A DNA stretch of 64,000 nucleotides from Pseudomonas costantinii (GCF_001870435.1 NZ_MDDR01000035.1:266001-330000), one strand, 5' to 3'. Shown: positions 29,375-38,508, counted from the stretch's first letter. Numbers and translations: made by a program. The notes: a model not told the origin generated them from the letters alone.

Positions 29375-30244
29375 CTACATCAACCCCATCCGCCGATGGG
29401 CGCGTTGCACCGAACCATTGCGCATTGCCCAGCGCAGCAACGGAGCACTGCGCCTCACCCCTGCGCGGATCATCTGGCGTTGCAGCGGGCTTTGATGTTG
29501 TTCGAGTAAAGTGCTTGCCCAGTCCGGCAGCAGGTCGATCCCGGCCTGCATCATCAGGCTGCCAAATGGCTTGGCCAAGGTGCTGGGGGCGGGCGCATTG
29601 ACCAGCAGGCGCAGCACTTCGCGGCTGCGCTCGTCGCACAGCAATTGTGGGCGAATGCGTGCCAGGTAATCTGAAATTTCCTGCCGTGAACGTGGAACAT
29701 GCCGAGCGCCCAGTTGTTCGGCGACCAAGGCAATTTCACTGTAGTAACGATCCTGGTCCCGACCTGAGAGGTGTGGGTTGCGATAACGCAGGTGCGCGGC
29801 CAGGAAGTTGCTGACTTCGGCCACATGCACCCAAGTCAGCAGCTCCGGGTCGCTAGCCGCATAGGGCCTCCCATCCGGAGCATGCCCGACCACTTGCAGG
29901 TGAATGGTGCGCACTTTTTCGATCAACCATTCGGCGTCTTTGCGTGAGCCGAAGGTAGTGCCGGAAATAAACTGCGAGGTACGCCGCAAACGCCCGAGCA
30001 TGTCCTGGCGGAAATTCGAATGGTCCCATACCCCGGCCAGGGCCAGCGGGTGCAAGGCTTGCAGCATCAAGGCGCTGATGCCGCCGATGAGCATGCTGCT
30101 GAAGTCGCCATGGACTTGCCAACTGACCGAGTCCGGTCCGAACAGGCCTGGATCGCCCTTGGGGTTTTCCAGGTCCAGTTGGCCCAACGACAAGCCTGTG
30201 AGGCTCATCAGCTGGGTTTCGATACAGCTGCGGATAAATTCCAT
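29375..30244 (-). CDS. DUF2236 (MpaB/latex-clearing-type) oxygenase-like protein
   Basis: 289 residues. It resembles the DUF2236 family, whose named relatives include rubber oxygenase Lcp and fungal MpaB. Features consistent with this are the segment SSMLIGGISALMLQALHPLALAGVWDHS with candidate heme-ligand histidine (about residues 50-76) and TWVHVAEVSNFLAAHLRY (about 137-154). Its substrate is unknown. It starts 16 bases downstream of the acs stop on the same strand and is probably read from the acs transcript. Confidence 0.8.
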   Translation of the reverse strand: MEFIRSCIETQLMSLTGLSLGQLDLENPKGDPGLFGPDSVSWQVHGDFSSMLIGGISALMLQALHPLALAGVWDHSNFRQDMLGRLRRTSQFISGTTFGSRKDAEWLIEKVRTIHLQVVGHAPDGRPYAASDPELLTWVHVAEVSNFLAAHLRYRNPHLSGRDQDRYYSEIALVAEQLGARHVPRSRQEISDYLARIRPQLLCDERSREVLRLLVNAPAPSTLAKPFGSLMMQAGIDLLPDWASTLLEQHQSPLQRQMIRAGVRRSAPLLRWAMRNGSVQRAHRRMGLM

Positions 30245-30260
30245 GGCGGCTCGGGTTTTC

Positions 30261-32198
30261 CTATCGATTCAGGCGTTTGTCGATCAGGCCATCTACAACG
30301 CTTGGGTCGGCCAGGGTCGAGGTATCGCCGAGGCTGTCCAGTTCATTGCAGGCGATCTTGCGCAAAATTCTGCGCATGATCTTGCCGGAGCGGGTTTTTG
30401 GCAGGGCCGGCGCCCATTGGATCAGTTCCGGCTTGGCAAAGCTGCCGATTTCCTTGCTGACCAGGTCAAGCAGGTGTTTTTTCAGTTCATCGTTTGGCTC
30501 GACGCCCTTCATCGGCGTGACGAACGCGTAGATGCCTTGGCCTTTGACATCATGGGGGTAACCCACGACGGCGGCTTCGGCCACTTGGTCATGCAACACC
30601 AGAGCACTTTCCACTTCAGCGGTGCCGATACGGTGGCCGGACACGTTGATCACGTCATCGATGCGCCCGGTGATCCAGTAGTCGCCGTCTTCATCGCGTC
30701 GCGCGCCATCGCCAGTGAAGTAGTAGCCTGGGTAGGGTTTGAAGTAAGTGTCGATCATGCGCTGTGGGTCGCCGTAGACGCTGCGGATCTGCCCTGGCCA
30801 ACTGGCTTTGATCACCAAAATTCCGCTGCCTGCGCCGATGATTACGTTGCCTTTTTCATCCAGTAGCACGGGTTGCACACCGAACATCGGCTGGGTTGCG
30901 CAGCCAGGTTTGATGCGCTGGGCGCTGACCAAGGGACTGAGCATGATGCCGCCGGTTTCGGTCTGCCACCAAGTATCCACGATCGGGCAGCGTTGTTCGC
31001 CCACGGCGTTGAAGTACCAGTCCCAGGCTTCCGGGTTGATTGGCTCGCCGACGCTGCCCAGCAGGCGCAGGCTGGCGCGTGACGTATTTTCCAACGGGCC
31101 GTGGCCCTCGCGCATCAAGGCGCGCAGTGCAGTTGGCGCGGTGTAGAAGATATTCACCTGATGTTTGTCGATCACCTGCCAGAAGCGCGAGCTGTCCGGG
31201 TAGCTCGGCACGCCTTCGAACATCAACGAGGTGGCGCCATTGGCCAGTGGGCCATACACGATGTAGCTGTGGCCGGTGACCCAGCCGACATCCGCGGTGC
31301 ACCAGAACACTTCGCCGTCGCGGTAGTCGAGTACGTACTTGAACGTCATTGCGGCTTGCAGCAGGTAACCGCCGGTGGTGTGCAGCACGCCTTTGGGTTT
31401 GCCGGTGCTGCCGGAGGTGTAGAGGATGAACAGCGGGTCTTCGGCGTCCATCGGTTCGGGCGGGCAGTCGTCGCTGGCTGCGTCCAGGGCTTGTTGATAC
31501 TTGAGGTCGCGGTCTTTTACCCAGATAAGATCCGCACCCGTGCGTTCCACCACCAGCACCGTGCTGACGTTCGGGCAACTGGCCAAGGCCTTGTCGACGT
31601 TCTGTTTCAACGCCACCGGCTTACCACCGCGCACGCCTTCATCGGCGGTGATCACGGTGCGGCAGTCGGCGTCGAGAATACGGTCGCGCAGGGCGTCCGG
31701 CGAGAACCCACCAAACACCACCGAGTGCACTGCACCCATCCGAGTGCAGGCCAGCATCGCGTAGGCGGCTTCCGGGATCATCGGCATGTAGATGCACACC
31801 CGGTCGCCTTTTTTCACGCCACGGCTTTTCAGCACATTGGCCAGGCGACTGACGTTTTGATGAAGTTGGCGGTAGGTGATTTTGGAAGATTTTGCAGGAT
31901 CATCGCCTTCCCATATGAAAGCTGGCTGATCGGCGCGATGCGCCAGGTGACGGTCGATGCAGTTGTAACTGACGTTCAGTTGGCCACTGGCGAACCATTG
32001 GGCGGCGCCAGTGTGGATGTCTGAGGTTTGAACGGTGTGCCAGGGTTTGATCCAGTCGAGAAACCCTTTGGCCTGTTCGGCCCAGAAGGTATCCGGCTGC
32101 TCAATGGATTGGCGATAGAGGCGCTGGTAGTCCTCTTGACTGAGTTGCGCAGCCCGGCGGACGGCATCGGCGGTGGGGAATGTGCTGATATCGAACAT
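30261..32198 (-). CDS. acs: Acetyl-CoA synthetase (AMP-forming)
   Basis: Activates acetate to acetyl-CoA through acetyl-AMP. 645 residues. The adenylate-forming signature YTSGSTGKPKGV is near residue 265, the GWVTGHSY and WWQTETGG motifs follow, and the C-terminal KTRSGKIMRR carries the lysine regulated by acetylation in this family. ATG at 32198. Its ribosome binding site is fused to an A-rich CA motif (see separate entry), suggesting catabolite repression by Hfq/Crc. It corresponds to the acsB position in PAO1. Confidence 0.96.
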   Translation of the reverse strand: MFDISTFPTADAVRRAAQLSQEDYQRLYRQSIEQPDTFWAEQAKGFLDWIKPWHTVQTSDIHTGAAQWFASGQLNVSYNCIDRHLAHRADQPAFIWEGDDPAKSSKITYRQLHQNVSRLANVLKSRGVKKGDRVCIYMPMIPEAAYAMLACTRMGAVHSVVFGGFSPDALRDRILDADCRTVITADEGVRGGKPVALKQNVDKALASCPNVSTVLVVERTGADLIWVKDRDLKYQQALDAASDDCPPEPMDAEDPLFILYTSGSTGKPKGVLHTTGGYLLQAAMTFKYVLDYRDGEVFWCTADVGWVTGHSYIVYGPLANGATSLMFEGVPSYPDSSRFWQVIDKHQVNIFYTAPTALRALMREGHGPLENTSRASLRLLGSVGEPINPEAWDWYFNAVGEQRCPIVDTWWQTETGGIMLSPLVSAQRIKPGCATQPMFGVQPVLLDEKGNVIIGAGSGILVIKASWPGQIRSVYGDPQRMIDTYFKPYPGYYFTGDGARRDEDGDYWITGRIDDVINVSGHRIGTAEVESALVLHDQVAEAAVVGYPHDVKGQGIYAFVTPMKGVEPNDELKKHLLDLVSKEIGSFAKPELIQWAPALPKTRSGKIMRRILRKIACNELDSLGDTSTLADPSVVDGLIDKRLNR

Positions 32199-32204
32199 GA
32201 GCGG

Positions 32205-32220
32205 TCCTTATTCTTGTTTT
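32205..32220 (-). promoter_or_regulatory. CA motif overlapping the acs ribosome binding site (Hfq/Crc target)
   Basis: On the minus strand the message reads AAAACAAGAATAAGGA just before the acs start: AAC-AAG-AAT-AA fits the AAnAAnAA consensus for Hfq/Crc binding, and the last bases are the AAGGA Shine-Dalgarno. Hfq/Crc bound here would block ribosomes; CrcZ, encoded 6 kb away in this window, would relieve it. Confidence 0.65.
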
Positions 32221-32303
32221 AGCGACAAGTGATAAAGATGCACGCAGTGGGGGGAGGGTTCAAGGCCAACGTCCAAACGAACGCTGGCCTTGATTGACCG
32301 ACT

Positions 32304-33968
32304 TTAGCCGCGGTGACGACCGCGGAAGTAGTTGATCAGGCCCTGGGTCGACGCATCGTCAGCCAAGGTTTCTTCGGCGCCGGTCAGGCGGTTGTATACG
32401 CCTTTGCCCAGCTCTTTGCCCAGCTCCACGCCCCACTGATCGAACGCGTTGATACCCCAGATCACGCTCTGCACGAACACTTTGTGTTCATACATGGCGA
32501 CCAGTGCGCCCAAGCGGCGTGGGCTGATGCGTTCAACCACGAGGGTGTTACTTGGGCGGTTGCCCGGGATCACCTTGTGCGGTGCCAACTTCTGCACTTC
32601 GGCTTCCGGAATACCCTTCTCACGCAGTTCGGCTTCGGCTTCGCTGCGGGTCTTGCCGAGCATCAGCGCCTGGCTTTGGGACAGGCAGTTGGCGTACAGC
32701 CACTGATGGTGGTCGGACACCGGGTTGAAGCTGACGATCGGCACGATAAAGTCGGCCGGGATCAGTTGGGTCCCCTGGTGCAGCAACTGGTGGTAAGCGT
32801 GTTGACCGTTACAACCTACACCGCCCCAGATCACCGGGCCGGTATCGGTGGACACCGGCGTGCCATCCTGACGCACGCTCTTGCCGTTGGACTCCATGTC
32901 CAGCTGTTGCAAGTGCTTGGTGATGTTACGCAGGTAGTGGTCGTACGGCAGGATCGCATGGCTTTGCGCACCCCAGAAGTTGCCGTACCACACGCCCAGC
33001 AGGCCCAGCAGCACCGGCATGTTCTGTTCGAACGGTGCGTTCTGGAAATGCTGGTCCATGGTGTAGGCACCGGACAGCAGTTCCTTGAAGTTGGACATAC
33101 CGATGGCCAGGGCGATAGGCAAGCCAATGGCGGACCACAGCGAATAACGGCCGCCGACCCAGTCCCACATCGGGAAGATGTTTTCTTCACGGATACCGAA
33201 GGCCACAGCCGCCGCGTTGTTGCTCGACACGGCGATGAAGTGGCGGTACAGCTCGGCTTCCGAGCCACCCTGGGCCAGGTACCAGGCGCGTGCGGCCTGG
33301 GCGTTTTTCAGGGTTTCCAGGGTATTGAAGGATTTCGACGAGACGATGAACAGTGTGGTCTCGGCGCGCAGCTTCATGGTCAGCTCGTGGAACTCGCTGC
33401 CGTCGATGTTTGCCAGGTAGTGGCAGCGTACGCCTTTGTGGGCGTAGGACAGCAGCGCTTCGGAGACCAGTTCCGGGCCGAGGAACGAGCCACCGATGCC
33501 GATGTTCACCACGTCAGTGATCGGCTTCTCGGTGTAGCCACGCCACAGGCCGTCGTGGATGCGGCCGACTAGGTCAGTGATCTGGTTCAGCACCTTGTGC
33601 ACGTCCGGCATGATGTTCACGCCGTTGACCGACAGCTTGTCACCCACTGGGCGACGCAGGGCGGTGTGCAGGGCAGGGCGGCCTTCGGATGAGTTGACCG
33701 GCTCGCCGTTGTACAGCGCGTCGATCGCGCCCTTGAGGTTGACTTCCTTGGCCAGGGCCACCAGCAGGTCGCGGGTCTCGCTGGTGATCAGGTTTTTCGA
33801 GTAATCGAGGAAAAGTCCGCAGCTGCTCAAGGTGAATTGGGAAAAACGCTGAGGATCGGCATTGAACGCTTCGCGCATGCTGAAATCCTGCATGGCTTGG
33901 CGATGTTGATTGAGCGCTTGCCAGGCGGGCAGAGCGGTAACGTCATGAGGAGTGCGGTAGTACGCCAT
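32304..33968 (-). CDS. pgi: Glucose-6-phosphate isomerase
   Basis: Interconverts glucose-6- and fructose-6-phosphate. 554 residues, the Pseudomonas length. The family signatures SKSFNTLETLKNA (about 210) and GGRYSLWSAIGLPIA (about 265) are present, with the C-terminal catalytic lysine region QWGVELGKELGK. The start is placed at 33968 (MAYYRTPHDVTALPAW); an in-frame extension of 25 residues to 34043 has no family similarity. acs lies 105 bases downstream on the same strand, the gap containing an imperfect inverted repeat (around 32259-32294). Confidence 0.95.
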   Translation of the reverse strand: MAYYRTPHDVTALPAWQALNQHRQAMQDFSMREAFNADPQRFSQFTLSSCGLFLDYSKNLITSETRDLLVALAKEVNLKGAIDALYNGEPVNSSEGRPALHTALRRPVGDKLSVNGVNIMPDVHKVLNQITDLVGRIHDGLWRGYTEKPITDVVNIGIGGSFLGPELVSEALLSYAHKGVRCHYLANIDGSEFHELTMKLRAETTLFIVSSKSFNTLETLKNAQAARAWYLAQGGSEAELYRHFIAVSSNNAAAVAFGIREENIFPMWDWVGGRYSLWSAIGLPIALAIGMSNFKELLSGAYTMDQHFQNAPFEQNMPVLLGLLGVWYGNFWGAQSHAILPYDHYLRNITKHLQQLDMESNGKSVRQDGTPVSTDTGPVIWGGVGCNGQHAYHQLLHQGTQLIPADFIVPIVSFNPVSDHHQWLYANCLSQSQALMLGKTRSEAEAELREKGIPEAEVQKLAPHKVIPGNRPSNTLVVERISPRRLGALVAMYEHKVFVQSVIWGINAFDQWGVELGKELGKGVYNRLTGAEETLADDASTQGLINYFRGRHRG

Positions 33969-34209
33969 CGCTGCGGGTTTCCTTTTATTACGGGGACTGC
34001 CTTTAGGACACTTTAAAGTCCGGAACGTCCAGTCTTTCATCAAGGGCTGGGTCTCGGACAGCGCTAACCATAGCGCAGGGCGATTACATTAAACCTAGCG
34101 TGTCGATATGTCTTGGCTTTGTCTGCGCTGTAGCCGGTACTTTTTTATACCGGCGCAGCGGGCAGGGCAACAGCTGGGCTGTTTTTGATGTGAGAAAAAC
34201 GGGGGGTGG

Positions 34210-35061
34210 TCAGGCCAGGTTCAGGTGCAGGTTGTCGATCAGGCGAGTAGCACCCAGGTAGGCGGCCACTAGGATCACCACATCGCGATCTTCAGCCGTG
34301 GCCGGACGTAGATGCACGCCTTGGCGCACTTCCAGGTAGTCCAGGCGCAGTCCTGCGGCCTCAATGTGTTGGATCTGTTCGGCGCGCAGCTTGGCGAAAT
34401 CCTGGTCACCGCCTTTGATCGCGGCGGCAATCTGGCTGAGGCTGCGGTACAGCACCGGGGCGATGGCACGTTGTTCTTCAGTGAGGTAACCGTTGCGCGA
34501 TGACAGCGCGAGGCCGTCGGCGGCACGTACAGTAGGCTCGCCGATGATCTGGATCGGCATGTTCAGGTCATGGACCATCGCGCGGATAACTGCCAACTGC
34601 TGGTAGTCCTTTTGGCCAAACACAGCCATGTCCGGTTGGACCATGTTGAACAGTTTGCTGACCACCGTGGCCACACCTTCGAAGTGCCCGGGACGGCTGG
34701 CGCCGCAGAGACCTTCAGACAGTTGCGGCACACTGACGCGGGTCTGGCCTGTCATGCCGCCGGGGTACATTTCCTCGACGGTGGGCGCGAACAACAGGTT
34801 GCAGCCGGCTTGCAGGAGTTTTTCCTGGTCGGCGGCCAAGGTGCGCGGGTACTTGTCCAGGTCTTCACCGGCGCCGAATTGCAGCGGGTTGACGAAGATA
34901 CTGGCGACCACGAAATCCGATTGCTGGGCTGCTTTAGTCACAAGTGTGGCATGACCGCTGTGCAAGTTGCCCATGGTGGGCACAAAACCAATGCGCTTGC
35001 CGGCGCTGCGGGCGTGGGCGACGGCGGCCCGCAGTTCTCGTACGGTTTTAACGGTGTTCAT
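34210..35061 (-). CDS. panC: Pantoate-beta-alanine ligase (pantothenate synthetase)
   Basis: Joins pantoate and beta-alanine with ATP to form pantothenate, the coenzyme A precursor. 283 residues. The nucleotidyl-transferase motif GFVPTMGNLHSGHATL (about 24-39) and GQKDYQQLAVIRAMV (about 148) are intact. Its ATG overlaps the panB stop (ATGA at 35058-35061). The gap to pgi (33969-34209) has a hairpin GCCGGTA/TACCGGC at 34132-34153 and no gene; in PAO1, as I recall, panD sits here. Confidence 0.97.
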   Translation of the reverse strand: MNTVKTVRELRAAVAHARSAGKRIGFVPTMGNLHSGHATLVTKAAQQSDFVVASIFVNPLQFGAGEDLDKYPRTLAADQEKLLQAGCNLLFAPTVEEMYPGGMTGQTRVSVPQLSEGLCGASRPGHFEGVATVVSKLFNMVQPDMAVFGQKDYQQLAVIRAMVHDLNMPIQIIGEPTVRAADGLALSSRNGYLTEEQRAIAPVLYRSLSQIAAAIKGGDQDFAKLRAEQIQHIEAAGLRLDYLEVRQGVHLRPATAEDRDVVILVAAYLGATRLIDNLHLNLA

Positions 35062-35858
35062 GCAGAGAATCCGTGTTCAGCGCCAGGGAAGGTAACGGCT
35101 TTGACTTCGCTGACGTAAGCGCTCAACGCGGCGTGGATGCTGTCCTGACCGGCCATGAAGTTTTTCACGAACTTCGGTACGCGGCCGGAAATCGACAGGC
35201 CGAGCATGTCGTGCACTACCAGCACTTGGCCGTCGGTGTCCGAACCGGCGCCGATACCGATCACCGGCACTTTAACGGCTTGAGTGATTTCTGCCGCCAG
35301 TTCGCTGGGCACGCATTCAAGCACGATCATTGCCGCGCCCGCTTGCTCCAGGGCGATCGCATCTGCACGCATCTGACGCGCCTGGGCTTCGTTGCGGCCT
35401 TGAACCTTGTACCCGCCGAGGATGTTCACCGACTGTGGGGTCAGGCCCATGTGTACGCACACCGGCACGCCGCGCTCAGCCAGCAGGCGGATCGATTCGG
35501 CAAGCCACACGGCGCCTTCGACTTTGATCATGTGCGCACCGGCTTGCATCAGCTTACCGGCGTTATGGAGGGTCTGTTCAACAGTGGCGTAACCCATGAA
35601 CGGCAGGTCGGCGATGATGAAAGCGCCGTCGTTACCGCGTTTGACGCTGGCAGTGTGGTAAGCGAGTTCATCGGTGGTAACAGGCAGGGTGCTGTCATTC
35701 CCTTGAAGAACCATGCCCAGGGAGTCACCCACCAGTAACACCTCGACACCCGCCTGGCAGCTGGCGTGGGCGAAGGTGGCGTCATAGCAGGTCAGCATGG
35801 TGATTTTTTCACCTTTGAGTTTGAGGCTCTGCAAGGTGGTCAGGGTAATGTCTGGCAT
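35058..35858 (-). CDS. panB: 3-methyl-2-oxobutanoate hydroxymethyltransferase
   Basis: First committed step of pantothenate synthesis, adding a hydroxymethyl group from methylene-THF to ketoisovalerate. 266 residues from ATG at 35858 (MPDITLTTLQSLK), which has AGGA eight bases upstream. Motifs VGDSLGMVLQGNDSTLPVT (about 42-60) and the glutamate in VLECVPSELA are present. It forms the panB-panC operon by overlap. The 214-base gap to folK contains four TGTTAC repeats. Confidence 0.96.
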   Translation of the reverse strand: MPDITLTTLQSLKLKGEKITMLTCYDATFAHASCQAGVEVLLVGDSLGMVLQGNDSTLPVTTDELAYHTASVKRGNDGAFIIADLPFMGYATVEQTLHNAGKLMQAGAHMIKVEGAVWLAESIRLLAERGVPVCVHMGLTPQSVNILGGYKVQGRNEAQARQMRADAIALEQAGAAMIVLECVPSELAAEITQAVKVPVIGIGAGSDTDGQVLVVHDMLGLSISGRVPKFVKNFMAGQDSIHAALSAYVSEVKAVTFPGAEHGFSA

Positions 35859-36036
35859 GAAAAGGGTCCTCATTCAGGCGCTTGGAAACAGCGAGTAACG
35901 CGCGTGAGTCTTCGTTTATACAGGCGCACTGTCTTGAGAGCAGTGCTTATAAGGCCTGGATTGCGCCCTTTAGCGCCGGGTAGGCGGCAGCGGGACGCCT
36001 ATAGTCGTGATGAGGACACGGGAAGTCAATTGGATG

Positions 36037-36076
36037 TGTTACCGCATTGTTACGAGTGGGGTGTTACCGCTGTTAC
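36037..36076. repeat. Four direct TGTTAC repeats between panB and folK
   Basis: TGTTAC occurs at 36037, 36048, 36062 and 36071, four times in 40 bases, the last overlapping the folK stop codon. On the minus strand these read GTAACA. The hexamer equals the half-site seen in the putative CbrB site near crcZ, but here the copies are direct, not inverted. Meaning unknown; they lie about 180-220 bases upstream of panB. Confidence 0.6.
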
Positions 36077-36570
36077 TGATGCGATTCAGCTGGTGCGATG
36101 CGCTCCAGGCCGACAAACGGGCAAGCGAGTAGCAGCTCGCAGAGCGTTTGGCCGTCGGGCAGTGTCAAGGTGGCAGGCGCCAGTTCGGCCAGCGGGTACA
36201 ACACGAACGCCCGCAGGTGCATCTGGTAGTGAGGCACCTTGAGGCGCGGCTCGTCGATCAGTCGATTGCCAAACAGTAGGATGTCCAGGTCCAAGGTGCG
36301 CGGGCCCCAACGCTCAAGGCGTTCGCGGCCCTGGTCGTTCTCGATGGCTTGCAGCGCGTCGAGCAGTTCCAGTGGCGCAAGGCTGCTGTCCAGCGCTGCA
36401 ACCGCATTGGTGTAGCGCGGTTGGCCCGCAAGCAGCGAATCACTTTGATAGAACGCGGACACGCCAGCGACGGTGGTGCCCGGCAATGACGACAACGCCC
36501 GGGCGGCGCTGCGCAATTGCTGATCAGGGGCAGCCAGGTTGCTGCCCATGCCGATGTAGATACGCTCCAC
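36073..36570 (-). CDS. folK: HPPK, 2-amino-4-hydroxy-6-hydroxymethyldihydropteridine diphosphokinase
   Basis: Pyrophosphorylates the pterin that FolP (also in this window) later joins to p-aminobenzoate. 165 residues. The family signature RWGPRTLDLDILLFG is at about 86-100, including the Mg-binding DLD aspartates; the N-terminus IGMGSNL is typical. It starts two bases after the pcnB stop, so the two are cotranscribed. Confidence 0.96.
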   Translation of the reverse strand: MERIYIGMGSNLAAPDQQLRSAARALSSLPGTTVAGVSAFYQSDSLLAGQPRYTNAVAALDSSLAPLELLDALQAIENDQGRERLERWGPRTLDLDILLFGNRLIDEPRLKVPHYQMHLRAFVLYPLAELAPATLTLPDGQTLCELLLACPFVGLERIAPAESHQ

Positions 36571-36572
36571 GT

Positions 36573-37976
36573 TTATTCGCCCGCTGCGCCCGAGGTATCT
36601 GCGCTGCGCTTACGCTTGCTGCTGGAGCTGCGACGGCGCTTTTTCGGGCCTTCGCCGGCGCCATCGCCTTTGCTGCCGAGGTCACGGATCATGTCGCGGC
36701 GCTGGCTGTCATTGGCGTCCTGATAATCGGTCCACCATTCGCCCAGGCCGTCGGTCTGCTCGCCGGCGCTTTCGCGCAGCAGCAGGAAGTCGTAGCCGGC
36801 ACGGAAACGCGGGTTGTCCAGCAGCAGATCGGCGCGTTTGCCGCTGCGGCGGGGCAGGCGCTCTTGCATGTCCCAGATCTCGCGGATCGGCATGGTGAAG
36901 CGTTTCGGGATAGCGATGCGCTGGCACTGCTCTGCGATCAGCTCGTGAGCGGCTTCCTGCATGGCTGGGATTGGCGGCATGCCTCGGTCCTGCAAGCGCA
37001 GTACGCGTTTTGGCAGGGCTGGCCACAACAGTGCGGCAAACAGGAACGCCGGGGTCACCGGTTTGTTCTGCTTGATGCGCAGATCGGTGTTGATCAACGC
37101 TTCGCTGATCAGGGTGTGGGTGTAGGTCGGGTTGTGTTCCAAAGCCTCGGCGCTGGCCGGGAACAGTGGGTCGAACAACTGCAGGTCGACGAGCATTTCG
37201 AACGTGTCGGCGGCATAACCCGAGAGGAACAGCTTGAGCACTTCTTCGAACAGGCGTGCCGACGGGATTTCCCGCAGCATCGGCGCCAACTCGCGAATCG
37301 GCGCGGCGGTGTGTTTCTCGATACCGAAGTTCAGCTTGGCGGCAAAGCGCACCGCTCGCAGCATGCGCACCGGGTCTTCCTGGTAACGCTGAGTCGGGTC
37401 GCCGATCAGCCGGATCAAGTTGTTGCGGATGTCGTGTACGCCATTGGCGTAATCGAGGATGCGCTCGCTGACCGGGTCGTAATACAGGGCGTTGATGGTG
37501 AAGTCGCGGCGTTGCGCGTCCTCTTCCAGGGTGCCGTAGACATTGTCACGCAGGATGCGCCCGCTCTCGTTGCGGGAAGACTGATTGGTGTCTTCCTCTT
37601 CATCGTTTTGCGGGTGGCCGGCGCGGAAGGTCGCGACCTCGATGATTTCGCGACCAAAGTGAATGTGCACCAGCTTGAAGCGGCGGCCGATGATCCGCGC
37701 ATTGCGGAATTCGGCTCGCACTTGCTCGGGCGTGGCGCTGGTGGCGACGTCGAAATCCTTCGGCGTGATATTGAGCAGCATGTCACGCACGCACCCGCCC
37801 ACCAGATAAGCCTGGTAGCCGGCGTTCTGCAAACGTTCGACGATGTTCACCGCATAACGGCTGAATTGAGCGCGCTGCAATGAATGCTGATTGCTGTTAA
37901 GCACTTCAGGCGTGCTGCGAATGTGTTGCGTACGACGCAAGGGGGAACGGAATGACTGGAACAACTTCTTCAGCAT
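36573..37976 (-). CDS. pcnB: Poly(A) polymerase I
   Basis: Adds poly(A) tails that speed RNA decay. About 467 residues from ATG at 37976 (MLKKLFQSF); a GTG at 37985 would add three. The nucleotidyltransferase motif LVGGCVRDMLL with DFDVATSATPEQ holds the catalytic aspartates (about 60-85), followed by RRDFTINALYYD and RMLRAVRFAAKL. The C-terminus is a basic, Ser/Arg/Lys-rich tail (PKKRRRSSSSKRKRS), typical for PcnB. It lies downstream of crcZ. Confidence 0.95.
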   Translation of the reverse strand: MLKKLFQSFRSPLRRTQHIRSTPEVLNSNQHSLQRAQFSRYAVNIVERLQNAGYQAYLVGGCVRDMLLNITPKDFDVATSATPEQVRAEFRNARIIGRRFKLVHIHFGREIIEVATFRAGHPQNDEEEDTNQSSRNESGRILRDNVYGTLEEDAQRRDFTINALYYDPVSERILDYANGVHDIRNNLIRLIGDPTQRYQEDPVRMLRAVRFAAKLNFGIEKHTAAPIRELAPMLREIPSARLFEEVLKLFLSGYAADTFEMLVDLQLFDPLFPASAEALEHNPTYTHTLISEALINTDLRIKQNKPVTPAFLFAALLWPALPKRVLRLQDRGMPPIPAMQEAAHELIAEQCQRIAIPKRFTMPIREIWDMQERLPRRSGKRADLLLDNPRFRAGYDFLLLRESAGEQTDGLGEWWTDYQDANDSQRRDMIRDLGSKGDGAGEGPKKRRRSSSSKRKRSADTSGAAGE

Positions 37977-38116
37977 GGGATGCACTGTTTGAAGGAATGT
38001 TCGGCCATAACGAAGAATGACCGCATGATGGGCGGGGATTCTAGCATTTAGTCGGGGGATGGTGTAGGAACAAGCTGCAGGCCTTGCGCCATAAGCCTTA
38101 AAACGTTAAATGCCGG

Positions 38117-38483
38117 AAACTACAAGGGGAGCCGAAGCTCCCCCAGAAGTAGTTGCGTGCTCTATTTTTATTATTGGTTGCGGGCTTCTTGTTTTTGTTG
38201 ATCGCCCTCGCCATGAAGCTTCACCTTCATGACACTCCCAATCGGGAGTCAAGAGCAAACGGATTGCTTTGGTCGCTGTGTTGCTGATCTACGATCCAAC
38301 CAGTTCAGGCTCTGCCTTAGGGCAGTTTTTGTTGTTCTCGGCCTGGTTGCGGGGCAAGCCCCAAATGCAACGCCTCTCCAAAAGAATCAGTTAGCTGCGC
38401 CTCCGCCGTGTTGTTTTTGTTATGCGTGAGTCGATTCGTCTTATTTTTATTGTCTTGTACAAAGCTTGTTATTGTTTTTGTAC
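38117..38483 (-). ncRNA. crcZ: CrcZ, Hfq/Crc-sequestering small RNA
   Basis: The cbrB-pcnB gap is where CrcZ lies in Pseudomonas. The minus-strand transcript of about 367 bases contains six A-rich clusters fitting AAnAAnAA: near 38467-38480, 38441-38451, 38411-38422, 38326-38337, 38186-38199 and 38163-38176 (for example AACAAAAACAA). These are the decoy sites that bind Hfq/Crc and relieve catabolite repression. A sigma-54 promoter lies just upstream and a hairpin GGGGAGC/GCTCCCC (38126-38143) closes the 3' end. Exact ends are estimated. Short open frames in this stretch lack coding features. Confidence 0.9.
38126..38143 (-). terminator. CrcZ terminator
   Basis: On the minus strand GGGGAGC TTCG GCTCCCC is followed by TTGTAGTTT, a stable tetraloop hairpin at the expected 3' end of CrcZ and ahead of pcnB. 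Confidence 0.7.
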
Positions 38484-38492
38484 TAAGCATAT

Positions 38493-38508
38493 AGCAGGGT
38501 GCGTGCCA
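38493..38508 (-). promoter_or_regulatory. Sigma-54 promoter of crcZ
   Basis: Minus-strand TGGCACGCACCCTGCT has the -24 TGGCACG element and a -12 CTGCT with GG and GC separated by 10 bases. A start near 38482 is predicted. crcZ is known to be RpoN- and CbrB-dependent. Confidence 0.8.
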
